A DNA stretch of 64,000 bases from Asaccharospora irregularis DSM 2635 (GCF_900129815.1 NZ_FQWX01000002.1:62001-126000), one strand, 5' to 3'. Shown: positions 1 to 9,845, counted from the stretch's first letter. Translations and numbers: made by a program. The notes: generated from the letters alone by a model not told the origin.

Positions 1-128
1 ATAAGGGAATAAATGTAGTGGTAAACAAAGAGTCGCTGGATAAAAAAGATGCAGCAAAGATTTTTGATTTAGTGGCTCAACAATCTGGAGCAAAATATGA
101 AAATATAAAATTAACTAATAACAAATAA
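1..128 (+). CDS. spoIIIAH: Stage III sporulation protein AH, C-terminal fragment
   Basis: Only the last 41 codons are present, read in the frame starting at base 3 and ending at the TAA at 126-128. The visible residues run from a beta-strand (NVVVNKESL) through a helix containing AAKIFDLVAQQSG to the end IKLTNNK. This resembles the C-terminal ring-building domain of SpoIIIAH, the mother-cell membrane protein that joins forespore SpoIIQ in the engulfment channel. The downstream order asp23-nusB-xseA fits the end of the spoIIIA operon in Clostridia. The call rests on a short tail plus context, so it is probable rather than certain. Confidence 0.7.
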   Translation, partial: KGINVVVNKESLDKKDAAKIFDLVAQQSGAKYENIKLTNNK

Positions 129-183
129 ACTCTTTGTGTGTAAAAAATATTATACTGGATAAAATAGTAGTATACTATTTAAA

Positions 184-216
184 AAAATAACCTTAGTATT
201 AACTAAGGTTATTTTC
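184..216 (+). terminator. Rho-independent terminator after spoIIIAH
   Basis: A perfect 13-bp stem (184-196 with 203-215) has a 6-nt loop. The 3' arm ends in TTTT and the 5' arm begins with A residues, so it could work in both directions. It separates the spoIIIA operon from the asp23-like gene. Confidence 0.75.
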
Positions 217-245
217 TTGCAAAGTGGAGCTGCATTTGGTATTAT
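217..245 (+). promoter_or_regulatory. Putative sigma-A promoter of the asp23-like gene
   Basis: TTGCAA (217-222) and TATTAT (240-245) are separated by exactly 17 nt. They lie directly after the spoIIIAH terminator and about 40 nt before the Asp23 start codon. Sequence match only. Confidence 0.5.
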
Positions 246-286
246 AGTTATAAAAATAGTTCCTTAAATAGGGGGTAGTATTTATC

Positions 287-661
287 ATGGAAAATAATAA
301 CTTTGGACAAGTGAAGATATCTAATGATGTAATAGCTACTATAGCTGGACTTGCAGCTTTAGAAGTTGAAGGCATAGAAACGACAACAACATTAACAGAT
401 AAATTACTTAAAAATAACGGTGTAAAAATACAAATAGAAGAAGAGGAAGTTAACTTAGATGTAATGGTTATGATAAAGTATGGAATATCTATACCAGATA
501 CTGCTTTTAAAGTACAAGAAAATGTAAAAAATACTGTTGAAACAATGACAGGATTGAAAGTTTCTCAAGTGAATATACATATTCAAGGAATCAGCTTTAA
601 GAAAGAAAAAGCTGAAAAAGAAGAAACTAAGCAGACTAAACAACAATCTAAAAAAAGTTAA
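287..661 (+). CDS. Asp23/Gls24 family envelope stress response protein
   Basis: This 124-residue protein has the Asp23/Gls24 fold signature: NGxVxIxxxVIATIAGLAALEVEGI near residues 5-30, then a VKIQIEEEEVNLDVMV strand and an IPDTAFKVQENVKNTVE helix. The C-terminal 25 residues are a Lys/Glu/Gln-rich tail. Family members in staphylococci sit at the membrane and respond to alkaline or envelope stress, but the biochemical role is not settled. The gene is monocistronic by appearance, with its own promoter, a GGGGG-type ribosome site 13 nt before the ATG, and a terminator right after the stop. The position between spoIIIAH and nusB is typical of Clostridia and of Bacillus (yqhY). Confidence 0.9.
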   Translation: MENNNFGQVKISNDVIATIAGLAALEVEGIETTTTLTDKLLKNNGVKIQIEEEEVNLDVMVMIKYGISIPDTAFKVQENVKNTVETMTGLKVSQVNIHIQGISFKKEKAEKEETKQTKQQSKKS

Positions 662-667
662 TATAAG

Positions 668-693
668 CCCTCTGAAAACTCAGAGGGTTTTTT
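668..693 (+). terminator. Rho-independent terminator after the asp23-like gene
   Basis: The stem CCCTCTGA/TCAGAGGG has a short A-rich loop and is followed by TTTTTT. It lies 6 nt after the Asp23 stop codon and isolates that gene from nusB. Confidence 0.85.
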
Positions 694-734
694 GTGTTAA
701 CACTGACATAACAAACTAAGGAGGATTACAGCTA

Positions 735-1244
735 ATGAAAAATGATAAAGCCAAAAAAGTTACTACGAGAGAATTTATGATGAAATTAATCTATCAAGTA
801 GATATAAACAAAGAAGGGATGGAAAGTTTAGAAGGTATGATAGAGAGTTTTTTAGAAGACAATTTAGAATACATTCAAGCTAGATATCAAGAATTAAGAC
901 TACAATACTCTAATAATCCAAACATAAAATTAGATAGCTTAACTTTAGAGGATATAGTAGATAAAGAATATATGAAAAAGATAAGTTCTTATCTAAAAGA
1001 CAATAGTGAAGAGGTGGATGGATTAATAGACAAATACGCAAAAAATTGGTCGGTAAGTAGAATGCCAAGAGTAGACATATCTATACTAAGACTATCTTTG
1101 TGCGAGATGTTATGCTTGGAAGATATCCCTAAAAGAGTTTCTGTAAATGAGGCTGTAGAATTAGCAAAAATATATTGTGATGATAAGGCTCCTAAGTTTA
1201 TAAATGGAATACTAGGAAGTGTTATTGATGAGATCGGAGAATAA
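735..1244 (+). CDS. nusB: Transcription antitermination factor NusB
   Basis: NusB is the small all-helical RNA-binding protein that, with NusE (S10), forms the boxA-binding complex for rRNA antitermination. The N-terminus carries the family pattern [16 protein letters not shown]. The C-terminal half has the characteristic [17 protein letters not shown] and [29 protein letters not shown] segments. At 169 residues it is slightly longer than the E. coli protein, owing to a longer linker around residues 45-80. A strong AAGGAGG precedes the ATG. The stop overlaps the next gene by 17 nt, implying co-translation. It heads a run nusB-tsaD-like-xseA-xseB-ispA with tiny gaps, so probably one operon. 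Confidence 0.95.
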   Translation: MKNDKAKKVTTREFMMKLIYQVDINKEGMESLEGMIESFLEDNLEYIQARYQELRLQYSNNPNIKLDSLTLEDIVDKEYMKKISSYLKDNSEEVDGLIDKYAKNWSVSRMPRVDISILRLSLCEMLCLEDIPKRVSVNEAVELAKIYCDDKAPKFINGILGSVIDEIGE

Positions 1245-2193
1245 TATAATAATTGGAATAGATACTAGCTGCTATACTACTTCTATAGCAGCTATATCTT
1301 TAGATGAAAAAGTCTTGTTTAATGAAAGAATAGTTTTAGATGTAAAAGAGAACTCCAAAGGTCTAAGACAGAGTGAGGCAGTTTTTCAACATATAAATAA
1401 CATAAGCAAGATAAGTGAGAAAATAGAAAAGCTAATAGAAAATTATAACATTAAGGGTATATGTGCATCAAAAAGACCTAGGCCGGTAGAAGGGTCTTAT
1501 ATGCCAGTATTTAATGTAGGCTATAATGTCGGCAAATTAATGTCGACTATTTCAAAATGTCCTTTTTATGAAACGAGCCACCAGGAAAATCATATTGAGG
1601 CAAGTTTATTTGAACATAAATTAAAAGATAAAAATAAGTTTTTGTCAGTTCATATGTCGGGAGGGACAATGGAGGTTCTTTTGGTATCAAAGGATATAAA
1701 TGCTTACAATATAGATATAGTTGGAGGAAGTCGTGATATAAGCTTTGGACAACTTATAGATAGGGTTGGAGTAAGCATGGGATATAAGTTTCCTGCTGGA
1801 AGATATATAGATGAAAACGCTTTAAATTGCACTGAAAAAATACTTCAAGGGCTAAAAACTTCCGTAAAAGATGGATATATGAATCTCTCAGGTCTTGAAA
1901 ATCAAGTCAATAGAATAATAGATAAAAATACAAAGGAATATATATCTAAATTAGTTTTAGACTCAGTTGTTAGAAATATGTTTAAAGTACTAGTGTATTT
2001 ATCTAAAGAGTATAGTATAAATGAGGTTGTTTTCGCAGGAGGAGTGGCTGCTAGTAAGTATATATCAAAGGAATTGACATATAAGTTAGAAAAGAACAAT
2101 ATAAAGGCATATTTTTGTAGACCAGAATATTCAACAGACAATGCGGTTGGCTGTGCTATAATAGGTTTAAATAAAAATAAAATACAAGAGTAG
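1228..2193 (+). CDS. TsaD/Kae1-like (Gcp-fold) protein, paralogue of unknown role
   Basis: The 321-residue protein has the ASKHA-type fold of the TsaD/Kae1/Gcp family. It opens with a phosphate loop [15 protein letters not shown], has the metal-binding HxxxH pair at H118 and H122 (SHQENH), and shows late nucleotide-binding segments [16 protein letters not shown] and [13 protein letters not shown]. It is shorter and more divergent than a housekeeping TsaD, and the neighbourhood (nusB/xseA) is not the usual tsaD locus, so it is probably a paralogue rather than the tRNA t6A synthase. An upstream GTG at 1219 is possible, but ATG 1228 has AGGAAG at the better distance. Family evidence is good; the specific function is unknown. 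Confidence 0.75.
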   Translation: MRSENNIIIGIDTSCYTTSIAAISLDEKVLFNERIVLDVKENSKGLRQSEAVFQHINNISKISEKIEKLIENYNIKGICASKRPRPVEGSYMPVFNVGYNVGKLMSTISKCPFYETSHQENHIEASLFEHKLKDKNKFLSVHMSGGTMEVLLVSKDINAYNIDIVGGSRDISFGQLIDRVGVSMGYKFPAGRYIDENALNCTEKILQGLKTSVKDGYMNLSGLENQVNRIIDKNTKEYISKLVLDSVVRNMFKVLVYLSKEYSINEVVFAGGVAASKYISKELTYKLEKNNIKAYFCRPEYSTDNAVGCAIIGLNKNKIQE

Positions 2194-2209
2194 TTTTAGG
2201 AGAAGAAAT

Positions 2210-3415
2210 ATGAAAATAAGAGCTTTAGAAGTAAGTGAAGCAAATTCATATATAAAAAGGATTCTTATTAATGATCCTATACTTTACAACCTTAAGGTAA
2301 GAGGTGAAATATCAAATTTTAAGGTACATAGTAGTGGCAATGTTTATTTATCGCTTAAGGATCAAAATTCAAAATTAAACTGCGTTATTTTCAAAAGTAA
2401 TTACGATAAAAAATTAGATTTAGAAGATGGAGTAAAAATAATAGCAGATGGATATATATCTGTTTATGAAAGAGATGGATCATATCAACTTTATATTAAC
2501 AATATTGAGATTCAGGGAATAGGTAACTTATATATTGAGTTTAATAGATTAAAAGAAAAGCTAGATAAAGAAGGACTTTTTGATAGAAAATATAAAAAAA
2601 TAATACCCCAAATGCCTACTTCAATAGGAGTTGTAACATCAGAAACAGGAGCGGTAATAAGAGATATAATAAATGTAGTAAAGAGAAGGTATCCAAAGAT
2701 AGAGATAAAATTATACCCAGTAACGGTACAGGGAAGTAAGTCTGCAAAAGACATATGTGAAGGGATAAACTTTTTTAATGAAGTACAAAAAGTAGATACT
2801 ATTATAGTTGGAAGAGGTGGGGGATCGATAGAAGAACTTTGGTCTTTTAATGAGGAGATAGTGGCTAGGGCTGTTTTTAACTCAAAAATACCGATAATAT
2901 CTGCGGTAGGTCATGAAACTGATTTTACAATATGTGATTTTGTGGCAGATATGAGAGCGCCAACACCTTCAGCTGCAGCAGAAATAGCGACACCGTCACT
3001 AGATGATATAAATTATAAACTTGACAACTTAAAAAATAGAATGGGTAAATCTTTAATAAATAAAGTTCAAGTTGATTCATATAGGATAAATACTGTGTTC
3101 GAGAGAATAAATAATTATTTAAAGGCCTATATAATAAAAGATAAAATTATACAACTAGATAAGATATATGATAAAATAATTTTTGAGATAAAAAATAATA
3201 TGTCTTCTGAAAATGAAAAATTAAGTAAGCTAGGAGCTATACTTCACAATCTAAGTCCTTTATCTACTATTGACAGAGGATATAGTATAGTACAAAAACA
3301 AGGAGAAATTATAAACAGTATAGAAAATCTAAAGCAAGAGGACTCCATCGATATATTTTTAAAAGATGGAAAACTTGAATGTACAGTAGATAAAATAAAA
3401 AATAAAGAGGTATAA
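2210..3415 (+). CDS. xseA: Exodeoxyribonuclease VII large subunit
   Basis: XseA is the catalytic subunit of the single-strand-specific exonuclease VII, which degrades ssDNA from both ends in mismatch and damage repair. The 401-residue protein has an N-terminal OB fold ([19 protein letters not shown], about residues 28-50). The nuclease core carries [17 protein letters not shown] near 200 and [17 protein letters not shown] plus [10 protein letters not shown] near 230-260. A helical C-terminal region for XseB binding follows. It starts 16 nt after the previous gene with GGAG before the ATG, and ends 2 nt before xseB, the normal arrangement for this complex. Confidence 0.97.
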   Translation: MKIRALEVSEANSYIKRILINDPILYNLKVRGEISNFKVHSSGNVYLSLKDQNSKLNCVIFKSNYDKKLDLEDGVKIIADGYISVYERDGSYQLYINNIEIQGIGNLYIEFNRLKEKLDKEGLFDRKYKKIIPQMPTSIGVVTSETGAVIRDIINVVKRRYPKIEIKLYPVTVQGSKSAKDICEGINFFNEVQKVDTIIVGRGGGSIEELWSFNEEIVARAVFNSKIPIISAVGHETDFTICDFVADMRAPTPSAAAEIATPSLDDINYKLDNLKNRMGKSLINKVQVDSYRINTVFERINNYLKAYIIKDKIIQLDKIYDKIIFEIKNNMSSENEKLSKLGAILHNLSPLSTIDRGYSIVQKQGEIINSIENLKQEDSIDIFLKDGKLECTVDKIKNKEV

Positions 3416-3417
3416 GT

Positions 3418-3633
3418 ATGAATTTAACATATGAAGAAGCCTACAGAAAATTAGAAGAAATTTTGTATAAATTAGAATCCAAAAGTACAAGCCTAGATGA
3501 GTCGTTGGGTCTGTATGAAGAGGGAATAGCACTTTATAAACACTGTAATAAGTTATTAGAAAATGCTGAACTTAAAATAAACAAATTTAATCAGTTAGGA
3601 TTAAAAGAGGAATTTAGTATTAGGGAGGAGTAA
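3418..3633 (+). CDS. xseB: Exodeoxyribonuclease VII small subunit
   Basis: XseB is a 71-residue helical-hairpin protein, the usual size for the family. It begins [18 protein letters not shown] and continues through [23 protein letters not shown], the two amphipathic helices by which several XseB copies decorate the XseA helical arms. It is placed immediately after xseA and 2 nt before ispA, so translation of the three is probably coupled. Confidence 0.95.
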   Translation: MNLTYEEAYRKLEEILYKLESKSTSLDESLGLYEEGIALYKHCNKLLENAELKINKFNQLGLKEEFSIREE

Positions 3634-3635
3634 TA

Positions 3636-4523
3636 GTGGAATTCAAAATATTATTGAAAGAAAAAATTGATTATATAGAAGAATTATTACGCTTATATAT
3701 GCCAAAAGAAGAGGGATATCAAAAAACTGTAATAGAGGCAATGAACTATAGTTTAAATGCAGGAGGAAAGCGACTAAGACCAATACTAGCCCTAGAAGCG
3801 TGCAGGGTAGTAGGAGGAAATGAAAAAGATGCTATACCTTTTGCTATTGCAATAGAAATGATACACACATACTCTTTAATACATGATGATCTACCAGCAC
3901 TTGATAATGATGATTTTAGAAGGGGAAAACCATCCAACCACAAGGTATATGGAGAGGCTATGGGTATATTAGCAGGAGATGCTCTTTTAAATTATGCATT
4001 TGAAGTAATGCTATCAAATTCTGTAGACAAAGAGGATCCAGGAAAATATTTAAAGGCAATAAATGAAGTTGCAAAAGGGTCAGGAATATATGGAATGATA
4101 GGTGGACAGGTGGTAGATGTTGAAAGTGAAAACCAACAAATACCAAAAGAAAAGCTAGACTATATCCATATGAATAAAACAGCAGCTATGATAGTTGGAG
4201 CTATGAGAGCTGGGGCTATTGTTGGTGGTGCTAATAGTGAACAATTAGAAGATATAACTAATTATGCCAAGAATATAGGGTTATCATTCCAAATAGTAGA
4301 TGATATATTAGACATAGTTGGAGATGAGAAAAAGCTAGGCAAAAAAGTTGGAAGTGATATAGAAAATAATAAATCAACATATCCATCAATATTAGGGTTA
4401 GATAAATCAAAAGAAATAGCGCTTTGTTTAATAAATGAAGCAAAGGATAATATAAGTAAATTATCAGAAGATGTAGCCTTTTTAAATGGATTGGCTGATT
4501 ATATAATAGCCAGAGAATACTAA
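3636..4523 (+). CDS. ispA: Polyprenyl (geranyl/farnesyl) diphosphate synthase
   Basis: This trans-prenyltransferase condenses IPP with DMAPP/GPP to give short-chain prenyl diphosphates, feeding undecaprenyl and quinone synthesis. The first aspartate-rich motif is DDLPALDNDDFRRG (about 88-101) and the second is DDILDIVGD (about 226-234), followed by KKVGSDIENNKSTYPS. LNAGGKRLRP near residue 40 binds IPP. The 295-residue size is normal. The start is GTG at 3636 behind GGGAGGAG. It lies in the xseAB-ispA cluster shared with Bacillus (yqiD), and dxs lies downstream, so two isoprenoid steps are encoded near each other. Chain length cannot be fixed from sequence alone. Confidence 0.93.
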   Translation: MEFKILLKEKIDYIEELLRLYMPKEEGYQKTVIEAMNYSLNAGGKRLRPILALEACRVVGGNEKDAIPFAIAIEMIHTYSLIHDDLPALDNDDFRRGKPSNHKVYGEAMGILAGDALLNYAFEVMLSNSVDKEDPGKYLKAINEVAKGSGIYGMIGGQVVDVESENQQIPKEKLDYIHMNKTAAMIVGAMRAGAIVGGANSEQLEDITNYAKNIGLSFQIVDDILDIVGDEKKLGKKVGSDIENNKSTYPSILGLDKSKEIALCLINEAKDNISKLSEDVAFLNGLADYIIAREY

Positions 4524-4532
4524 GGAGGGAAA

Positions 4533-4970
4533 ATGGACTTTTTTTCGGAAATTTTTAGCAACAAAGTTTTATGGATAAGTATTTTCGCCTGCTTCATGGC
4601 GCAATTCATAAAGATATTCACAGGACATAATTCAAAAATAGAAATTTCGAGAATATTTACCTCTGGGGGAATGCCAAGTTCACATAGTTCATTTGTTACG
4701 AGTTTGGCTACATTAGTAGGATTAGACAGAGGGTTTTCTTCAATCGAATTTGCAATAGTCACTGTATTTGCACTTATAATAATGTATGATGCAGCTGGAG
4801 TTAGACGAGCGGTCGGGAAGCAGGCAACAATATTAAATCAAATAGTAGATGATCTTCATAAGGGAAAACATATAGAACAGAAAAAATTAAAGGAATTAGT
4901 AGGCCATACACCTACTGAGGTATGGTTTGGAGCTATACTCGGTGTTGTAATAGCCATATTAATGTCATAA
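4533..4970 (+). CDS. Divergent PAP2 family (DUF212) membrane protein
   Basis: This 145-residue integral membrane protein belongs to DUF212, a family distantly related to PAP2 acid phosphatases. Visible family marks are the hydrophobic N-terminal helix, FTSGGMPSSHSSFVTSLAT (about 47-65), AGVRRAVGKQATILN (about 88-102) and LVGHTPTEVWFGAILG near the C-terminus. The GMPSSHS and LVGHT histidines correspond to the PAP2 phosphatase motifs. It may act on prenyl or lipid phosphates, which would suit the adjacent ispA and dxs, but no activity is demonstrated here. It follows ispA by 9 nt with AAGGAGG and ends the operon. Confidence 0.85.
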   Translation: MDFFSEIFSNKVLWISIFACFMAQFIKIFTGHNSKIEISRIFTSGGMPSSHSSFVTSLATLVGLDRGFSSIEFAIVTVFALIIMYDAAGVRRAVGKQATILNQIVDDLHKGKHIEQKKLKELVGHTPTEVWFGAILGVVIAILMS

Positions 4971-5026
4971 ATTGAAAAATATAATATTATATGATATAAT
5001 TTCTATGTTTAAAATGTGTTATAGAA

Positions 5027-5067
5027 TGAATATATCTTAGTCAATAATAAGATATATTCATTTTTTT
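5027..5067 (+). terminator. Rho-independent terminator after the DUF212 gene
   Basis: A perfect 13-bp A/T-rich stem (5027-5039 with 5048-5060) with an 8-nt loop is followed by seven T residues. It closes the nusB-to-DUF212 transcription unit. Confidence 0.75.
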
Positions 5068-5115
5068 CTAGTTACTATATAAAGCTACTAGTTCAATATG
5101 AATTTATTTTAAATT

Positions 5116-5138
5116 AGTCTTCTATAGAAGACTTTTTT
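5116..5138 (+). terminator. Second hairpin with T-run upstream of dxs
   Basis: The 18-bp palindrome AGTCTTCTATAGAAGACT is followed by TTTTTT. It could be a back-up terminator or an attenuator in the dxs leader. Between it and the dxs start (5139-5262) I see only A/T-rich sequence. Confidence 0.5.
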
Positions 5139-5262
5139 ATAACATATATATAGAATACTATACTAAATTAAAATTTTTAGATAAGTATAACACTACTATA
5201 TATGTAGAAAATAATTATTAAAATTATTTTAAAAATCTTATCGAATAAAAGGTGAGGATAAA

Positions 5263-7125
5263 ATGTATAAATATTTAAATAAAGTAAACTCTCCAGAAGA
5301 TATAAAAACTATGAGTACAGAAGAGATAGACTTACTAGCAAAGGATATAAGAAAATTTTTAGTTAAGTCGGTATCTAAAACAGGAGGGCATTTAGCTTCT
5401 AACTTAGGTATAGTAGAATTGACATTAGCATTACATAAGGTATTTGATAGTCCAAAAGACAAAATAGTATGGGATGTAGGTCACCAATCTTACGTACACA
5501 AAATAGTTACGGGTAGGAAAAATGATTTTTCATCATTGAGACAGCTTAATGGATTAAGTGGTTTTCCAAAAGAGAGTGAAAGTCCTCATGATATATTTGA
5601 TACAGGACATAGTTCTACATCAATTTCAGTTGCAACAGGTATTGCTTGTGGTAGGGACATAAAAAATGAAGACTACAGTGTAATAGCAGTAATAGGAGAC
5701 GGATCAATTACCGGGGGATTAGCTTTAGAAGCCTTAAATCACTTAGGTTATATAAATAAAAATGTAATAATCATACTTAATGACAATGAGATGTCTATAG
5801 ATAAAAATGTCGGAGGTATGTCAAGACATCTTTCAAGTATTATAAGAAATTCAACTATAAATAAAATGAAAGATGAGATGGAAAAAATACTGAATGTAAC
5901 ACCAGCAGGAAATATAATATCTAAAACTGCTAACAAGGTAAAAGACAGCATAATAAGCAATTTCACACCACAGAATTGCGAGTTCTTTGATTCTTTGGGT
6001 ATAAAATACTATGGGCCTATAGACGGGCACAATACACAAGAAATAATTGATATGTTAAAAAAGGCAAGAACAAAGGATGGCCCTGTTTTATTACATGTAA
6101 TAACTAAAAAGGGCAAGGGCTATAAATATGCAGAAGAACAACCTGATAAATATCACGGGGTGTCTAAGTTCGATATAAAAACAGGAGTAAAACCTTCAGG
6201 GAAAAAATCTATATCAAGTGCTGTTGGGCAAAAACTAACAGATATGGCATCTAAGGACGATAAAATAGTTGCTATAACAGCAGCTATGCCATCAGGAACG
6301 GGGTTGAATATATTTGAGAAAAAGTATCCAGACAGGTACTATGATGTGGGAATAGCAGAGCAACATGCAACAACATTATCAGCAGGTCTTGCAAAAAACG
6401 GGATGAAACCATACTTTGCAGTATACTCATCTTTTTTACAGAGGGCATATGATCAGCTTATACATGATGTTTGCATAACTAAGAAAGCTGTAACATTCCT
6501 TATAGATAGGGCTGGTATTGTAGGTAATGATGGTGAAACTCATCATGGTATATTTGATTTAAGTTATCTAAATCCAGTTCCAAATATCGTTGTAATGGCG
6601 CCAAAGGATACAAGTGAACTAGAACTGATGATGGATTTATCATTAGAAATAAATCAACCAGTAGCAATTAGATACCCAAGAGGAAATAGTTATTACTTAG
6701 AAAAAGGCAAGTATGATAAAATAAATTTAGGCGAGTATGAAATTATAGATGAAGGAAAAGATATAGCTGTTTTGGCAATAGGAAACATGGTTAAACATGC
6801 TATTGAAGCGAAGGAAATATTATTAAAGGACAGTATAAACCCTACAATAGTAAACTCTAGATTCCTAAAGCCTATAGATGAAGAGTTACTTCATAGGATA
6901 CTAAAGTCTCATAAAAAATTAGTTACAATAGAGGATAATGTGATTGCAGGAGGCTTTGGAAGCGTAATAAATAAATTTATATTAGACAATAATTACAATG
7001 TAGACATAATAAATATCGGAATAGATGGGCAGTTTGTACAGCATGGTAATGCTGATGAACTCTATAAAATATTAGGTTTATCACCGGAATCTATAGCAGC
7101 AAAAATAAAGAATTTTAAGTTATAG
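5263..7125 (+). CDS. dxs: 1-deoxy-D-xylulose-5-phosphate synthase
   Basis: Dxs condenses pyruvate and glyceraldehyde 3-phosphate using thiamine diphosphate (ThDP), the first step of the MEP isoprenoid pathway. The 620-residue protein has [21 protein letters not shown] at the N-terminus, the ThDP motif starting GDGSITGG and ending LNDNEMSI (about 147-175), the GPIDGH loop near 250, and the transketolase-like second domain with [15 protein letters not shown] near 365 and [15 protein letters not shown] near 418. The C-terminal domain closes the protein. GGTGAGG precedes the ATG. It is separated from ispA by terminators, so isoprenoid genes are neighbours but not one operon. Confidence 0.97.
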   Translation: MYKYLNKVNSPEDIKTMSTEEIDLLAKDIRKFLVKSVSKTGGHLASNLGIVELTLALHKVFDSPKDKIVWDVGHQSYVHKIVTGRKNDFSSLRQLNGLSGFPKESESPHDIFDTGHSSTSISVATGIACGRDIKNEDYSVIAVIGDGSITGGLALEALNHLGYINKNVIIILNDNEMSIDKNVGGMSRHLSSIIRNSTINKMKDEMEKILNVTPAGNIISKTANKVKDSIISNFTPQNCEFFDSLGIKYYGPIDGHNTQEIIDMLKKARTKDGPVLLHVITKKGKGYKYAEEQPDKYHGVSKFDIKTGVKPSGKKSISSAVGQKLTDMASKDDKIVAITAAMPSGTGLNIFEKKYPDRYYDVGIAEQHATTLSAGLAKNGMKPYFAVYSSFLQRAYDQLIHDVCITKKAVTFLIDRAGIVGNDGETHHGIFDLSYLNPVPNIVVMAPKDTSELELMMDLSLEINQPVAIRYPRGNSYYLEKGKYDKINLGEYEIIDEGKDIAVLAIGNMVKHAIEAKEILLKDSINPTIVNSRFLKPIDEELLHRILKSHKKLVTIEDNVIAGGFGSVINKFILDNNYNVDIINIGIDGQFVQHGNADELYKILGLSPESIAAKIKNFKL

Positions 7126-7150
7126 TTTCTATATACTCAAAGAAAATTGG

Positions 7151-7185
7151 TTTATGGAATACTTATTTAATAGGTATTCCATAAA
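7151..7185. repeat. Inverted repeat (hairpin) between dxs and tlyA
   Basis: A perfect 12-bp stem (7151-7162 with 7174-7185) with an 11-nt loop begins 25 nt after the dxs stop. It has no clear T-run, so it could be an mRNA 3' end or processing structure. The following 7186-7270 holds imperfect copies of a TTTTATAGTAAAAG-like repeat and nothing else evident. Confidence 0.5.
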
Positions 7186-7270
7186 AGTTATATTAGTAGA
7201 AATACTGAGTAAAACAAGTTAGTTTTATAGTAAAAGTAAGTCAATTTTGTAGTAAAAGAAAGGTAGTTTT

Positions 7271-8077
7271 ATGAAAAAAAGAATAGATTTATTATTAGTA
7301 GAAAGAGGTTTTTTTGATAGTAGAGAAAAAGCAAAAAAGGCCATAATGGCTGGACTTGTATTTGTTGAGAACCAAAGATGCGACAAAGCAGGTTCAGAAG
7401 TAAAAGAAGAGGCTAAAATAGAAGTAAAGGGAAATCCAATACCTTATGTAAGTAGGGGAGGCTTAAAGCTTGAAAAGGCAATGAAAAACTTTGATATAAC
7501 TTTAAAGGATAAGGTATGCATGGATATAGGTGCCTCTACAGGTGGATTTACTGATTGTATGCTACAAAATGGAGCGACAAAGGTATTTTCAATAGATGTT
7601 GGATATGGACAACTTGCTTGGAAGCTAAGACAAGATGAGAGAGTTATTTGTATGGAGAGAACTAATATAAGACACGTTACCATAGAGCAAATAAAAGAAT
7701 TTGCAGATTTCGCCTCTATAGATGTTTCGTTTATATCTTTGAAGTTAGTACTTCCAAAAGCTAAACAGCTTGTACGCAAGGATGGACATATAGTGGCATT
7801 AATAAAGCCTCAATTTGAAGCAGGAAGAGAAAAGGTTGGTAAAAAAGGAGTAGTTAGAGAAAAGTCTACTCATATAGAAGTTATAAAGATGGTATCTGAG
7901 TTTGCTGTGGAAAATGAATTTGAAATATTAGGACTTGATTTCTCTCCAATAAAGGGACCAGAGGGAAATATAGAATATCTAATTTATTTGAAAAATTCCC
8001 AAAGTAAATGTGAATTTGATAAAGAAGGTTATTATAAGAAAATTGTGGATGTAGTTGAGTTGTCCCATAACTTATAA
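7271..8077 (+). CDS. tlyA: TlyA family rRNA 2'-O-methyltransferase (S4 plus FtsJ-like)
   Basis: The N-terminal 60 residues form an S4 RNA-binding domain (RIDLLLVERGFFDSREKAKK and NPIPYVSRGGLKLEKAM). It is followed by a SAM-dependent methyltransferase domain with motif I DIGASTGGFTDCMLQNGA (about 80-97), FASIDVSFISLKLVLP near 150 and ALIKPQFEAGREKVGKKG near 175. TlyA methylates rRNA riboses and affects capreomycin sensitivity in mycobacteria; older annotation calls it hemolysin A. The length of 268 is typical. It is followed closely by recN, the usual neighbour. Confidence 0.92.
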   Translation: MKKRIDLLLVERGFFDSREKAKKAIMAGLVFVENQRCDKAGSEVKEEAKIEVKGNPIPYVSRGGLKLEKAMKNFDITLKDKVCMDIGASTGGFTDCMLQNGATKVFSIDVGYGQLAWKLRQDERVICMERTNIRHVTIEQIKEFADFASIDVSFISLKLVLPKAKQLVRKDGHIVALIKPQFEAGREKVGKKGVVREKSTHIEVIKMVSEFAVENEFEILGLDFSPIKGPEGNIEYLIYLKNSQSKCEFDKEGYYKKIVDVVELSHNL

Positions 8078-8113
8078 TTTTATTTTAGATATAAAGGCAA
8101 AGGGGGATTTAAC

Positions 8114-9805
8114 TTGATCCTTGAACTATATATGAAAAACTGCGCTTTAGTTGATGAATTAAGATTGAGCGTTGATAATAACTTGAATATATTGACAGGA
8201 GAAACAGGTTCGGGAAAATCTATAATAATAGATGCCCTGGGACTATGTCTAGGAGAAAAATATGATAGATCATTTCTAAGAAAAGGCACTGAAAAAGGTT
8301 TAGTTGAGTGTGTTTTTTATTCTGAAAATAGTCAACTAAAGAAAATATTGGATGAAAATGATATAGATATAGAGGATGATAATCTTTTGGTTATAACTAG
8401 GTTGATATATTCTGATGGTAAAAGTACTGCTAGGGTAAATGGTAGAACTGTCAAAGTATCACTCCTAAAAGAAATATCTTCTACACTTATAGATATTCAC
8501 GGTCAACATCAAAATCAAGCTTTGTTTAATAAAGATACTCACCTAAAGTTTATAGATTTATTTGGAGAAGACAAAATAAAGCCAATAAGGGATGATTACA
8601 GATCTATATACACCAATTATATTGAACTAAAAAAATCCCTTAATACGCTTACAGAAAATAAAGATGATATGCAAATACAGAGAGAAATAGATTTACTTAA
8701 ATTCCAAATAAACGAAATAGAGACTGCTAATTTAGATAGGGATGAATATGAAGAATTACTAAAACAAAGAGAAGTTTATAGAAATGGTGAAAAGATATTT
8801 AATAATCTAAACTTAAGCTATGAGAATTTATATAATGGACAGATAAATGTAGTAGATTTAATTGGTAGTGCATTAAGTGAATTAAATTCAATTTCTAAGT
8901 ACGATAAAATCTTGAGTGATTATAGTGAGAACATTGAGAGAATAATGTATGAGCTTCAGGATATTTCTAGAGATATAAGAAACTATAAAGATAGTATAGA
9001 TTTTGAACCATACCAATTAGAACAAATTGAGCTTAGAGTAGATGAAATAAATAATCTAAGAAGGAAGTATGGAGATAAAATAGAAGATATCTTTACCTAT
9101 TATGAGAATATGAAAGATAGATTAGATGAAATTTTAAATAGAGATGAAAAAGTAGAAGAGTTAAAAAAACAAATCTCAGAAATAGAAAATGTTTTATTAG
9201 AAAAATCAAGTAAATTAACTAAGATTAGAAAAGAAGTTGCATCTGAATTAGAAAGCATTCTACTTATGGAACTAGAAAGCTTGAACATGAAAAACATAGT
9301 TTTCAAGGTGAATTTTGATCAAACTTCATTTACATATAATGGAATAGATAATATAGAGTTTATGATATCTTTTAATTTAGGAGAAGATGTTAAACCTATA
9401 TACAAGGTTGCATCTGGAGGGGAAATGTCTAGGTTTATGTTAGCATTTAAGACTATACTTGCAGATATAGATAATATAGATACCCTTGTATTTGATGAAA
9501 TAGATACGGGGATAAGTGGAATAGCAGCACAAATAGTAGGTGAAAAGTTGAGTAGTATTGCAAGCAAAAAACAAATAATATGTATAACTCACTTACCGCA
9601 AATAGCAGCTCATGCAGATACTCATTATTGTATAGAAAAAAATACCTCAGAGGATAGAACTTTTACTAGTATAAGAAAGCTAGGCGACATACAAAGAAGA
9701 GATGAAATAGCTAGGCTTATAGCAGGAAGCAATATAACCGAAAAAACAATGGAGCATGCTAGTGAAATAATTGAACTTTCAAAAAGAAGCGATACAAATA
9801 AATAA
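8114..9805 (+). CDS. recN: DNA repair protein RecN
   Basis: RecN is an SMC-like ATPase that acts early in double-strand-break repair. The 563-residue protein shows Walker A in NNLNILTGETGSGKSIIIDA (about 21-40), a GQHQNQALF segment near 135, long coiled-coil arms from about 155 to 360, the ABC signature ASGGEMSRFMLAFK (about 434-447), Walker B TLVFDEIDTGISG and a late ITHLPQIAAHAD. The start is TTG at 8114 behind AGGGGG; the family N-terminus (xxLELxxKNxALxDEL) supports it over ATG 8132. Only 36 nt separate it from tlyA, with no argR or nadK between. Confidence 0.96.
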   Translation: MILELYMKNCALVDELRLSVDNNLNILTGETGSGKSIIIDALGLCLGEKYDRSFLRKGTEKGLVECVFYSENSQLKKILDENDIDIEDDNLLVITRLIYSDGKSTARVNGRTVKVSLLKEISSTLIDIHGQHQNQALFNKDTHLKFIDLFGEDKIKPIRDDYRSIYTNYIELKKSLNTLTENKDDMQIQREIDLLKFQINEIETANLDRDEYEELLKQREVYRNGEKIFNNLNLSYENLYNGQINVVDLIGSALSELNSISKYDKILSDYSENIERIMYELQDISRDIRNYKDSIDFEPYQLEQIELRVDEINNLRRKYGDKIEDIFTYYENMKDRLDEILNRDEKVEELKKQISEIENVLLEKSSKLTKIRKEVASELESILLMELESLNMKNIVFKVNFDQTSFTYNGIDNIEFMISFNLGEDVKPIYKVASGGEMSRFMLAFKTILADIDNIDTLVFDEIDTGISGIAAQIVGEKLSSIASKKQIICITHLPQIAAHADTHYCIEKNTSEDRTFTSIRKLGDIQRRDEIARLIAGSNITEKTMEHASEIIELSKRSDTNK

Positions 9806-9845
9806 CATTTTAAAAAGTTAAATATTAATTTAATATTAGTCCCTA

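Noticed and set aside
1902-2141. Long antisense frames inside many genes, for example within the tsaD-like gene, xseA, smc and comM
   Set aside because: They are shadows of the A/T-rich coding strand, with no ribosome sites or recognisable domains.
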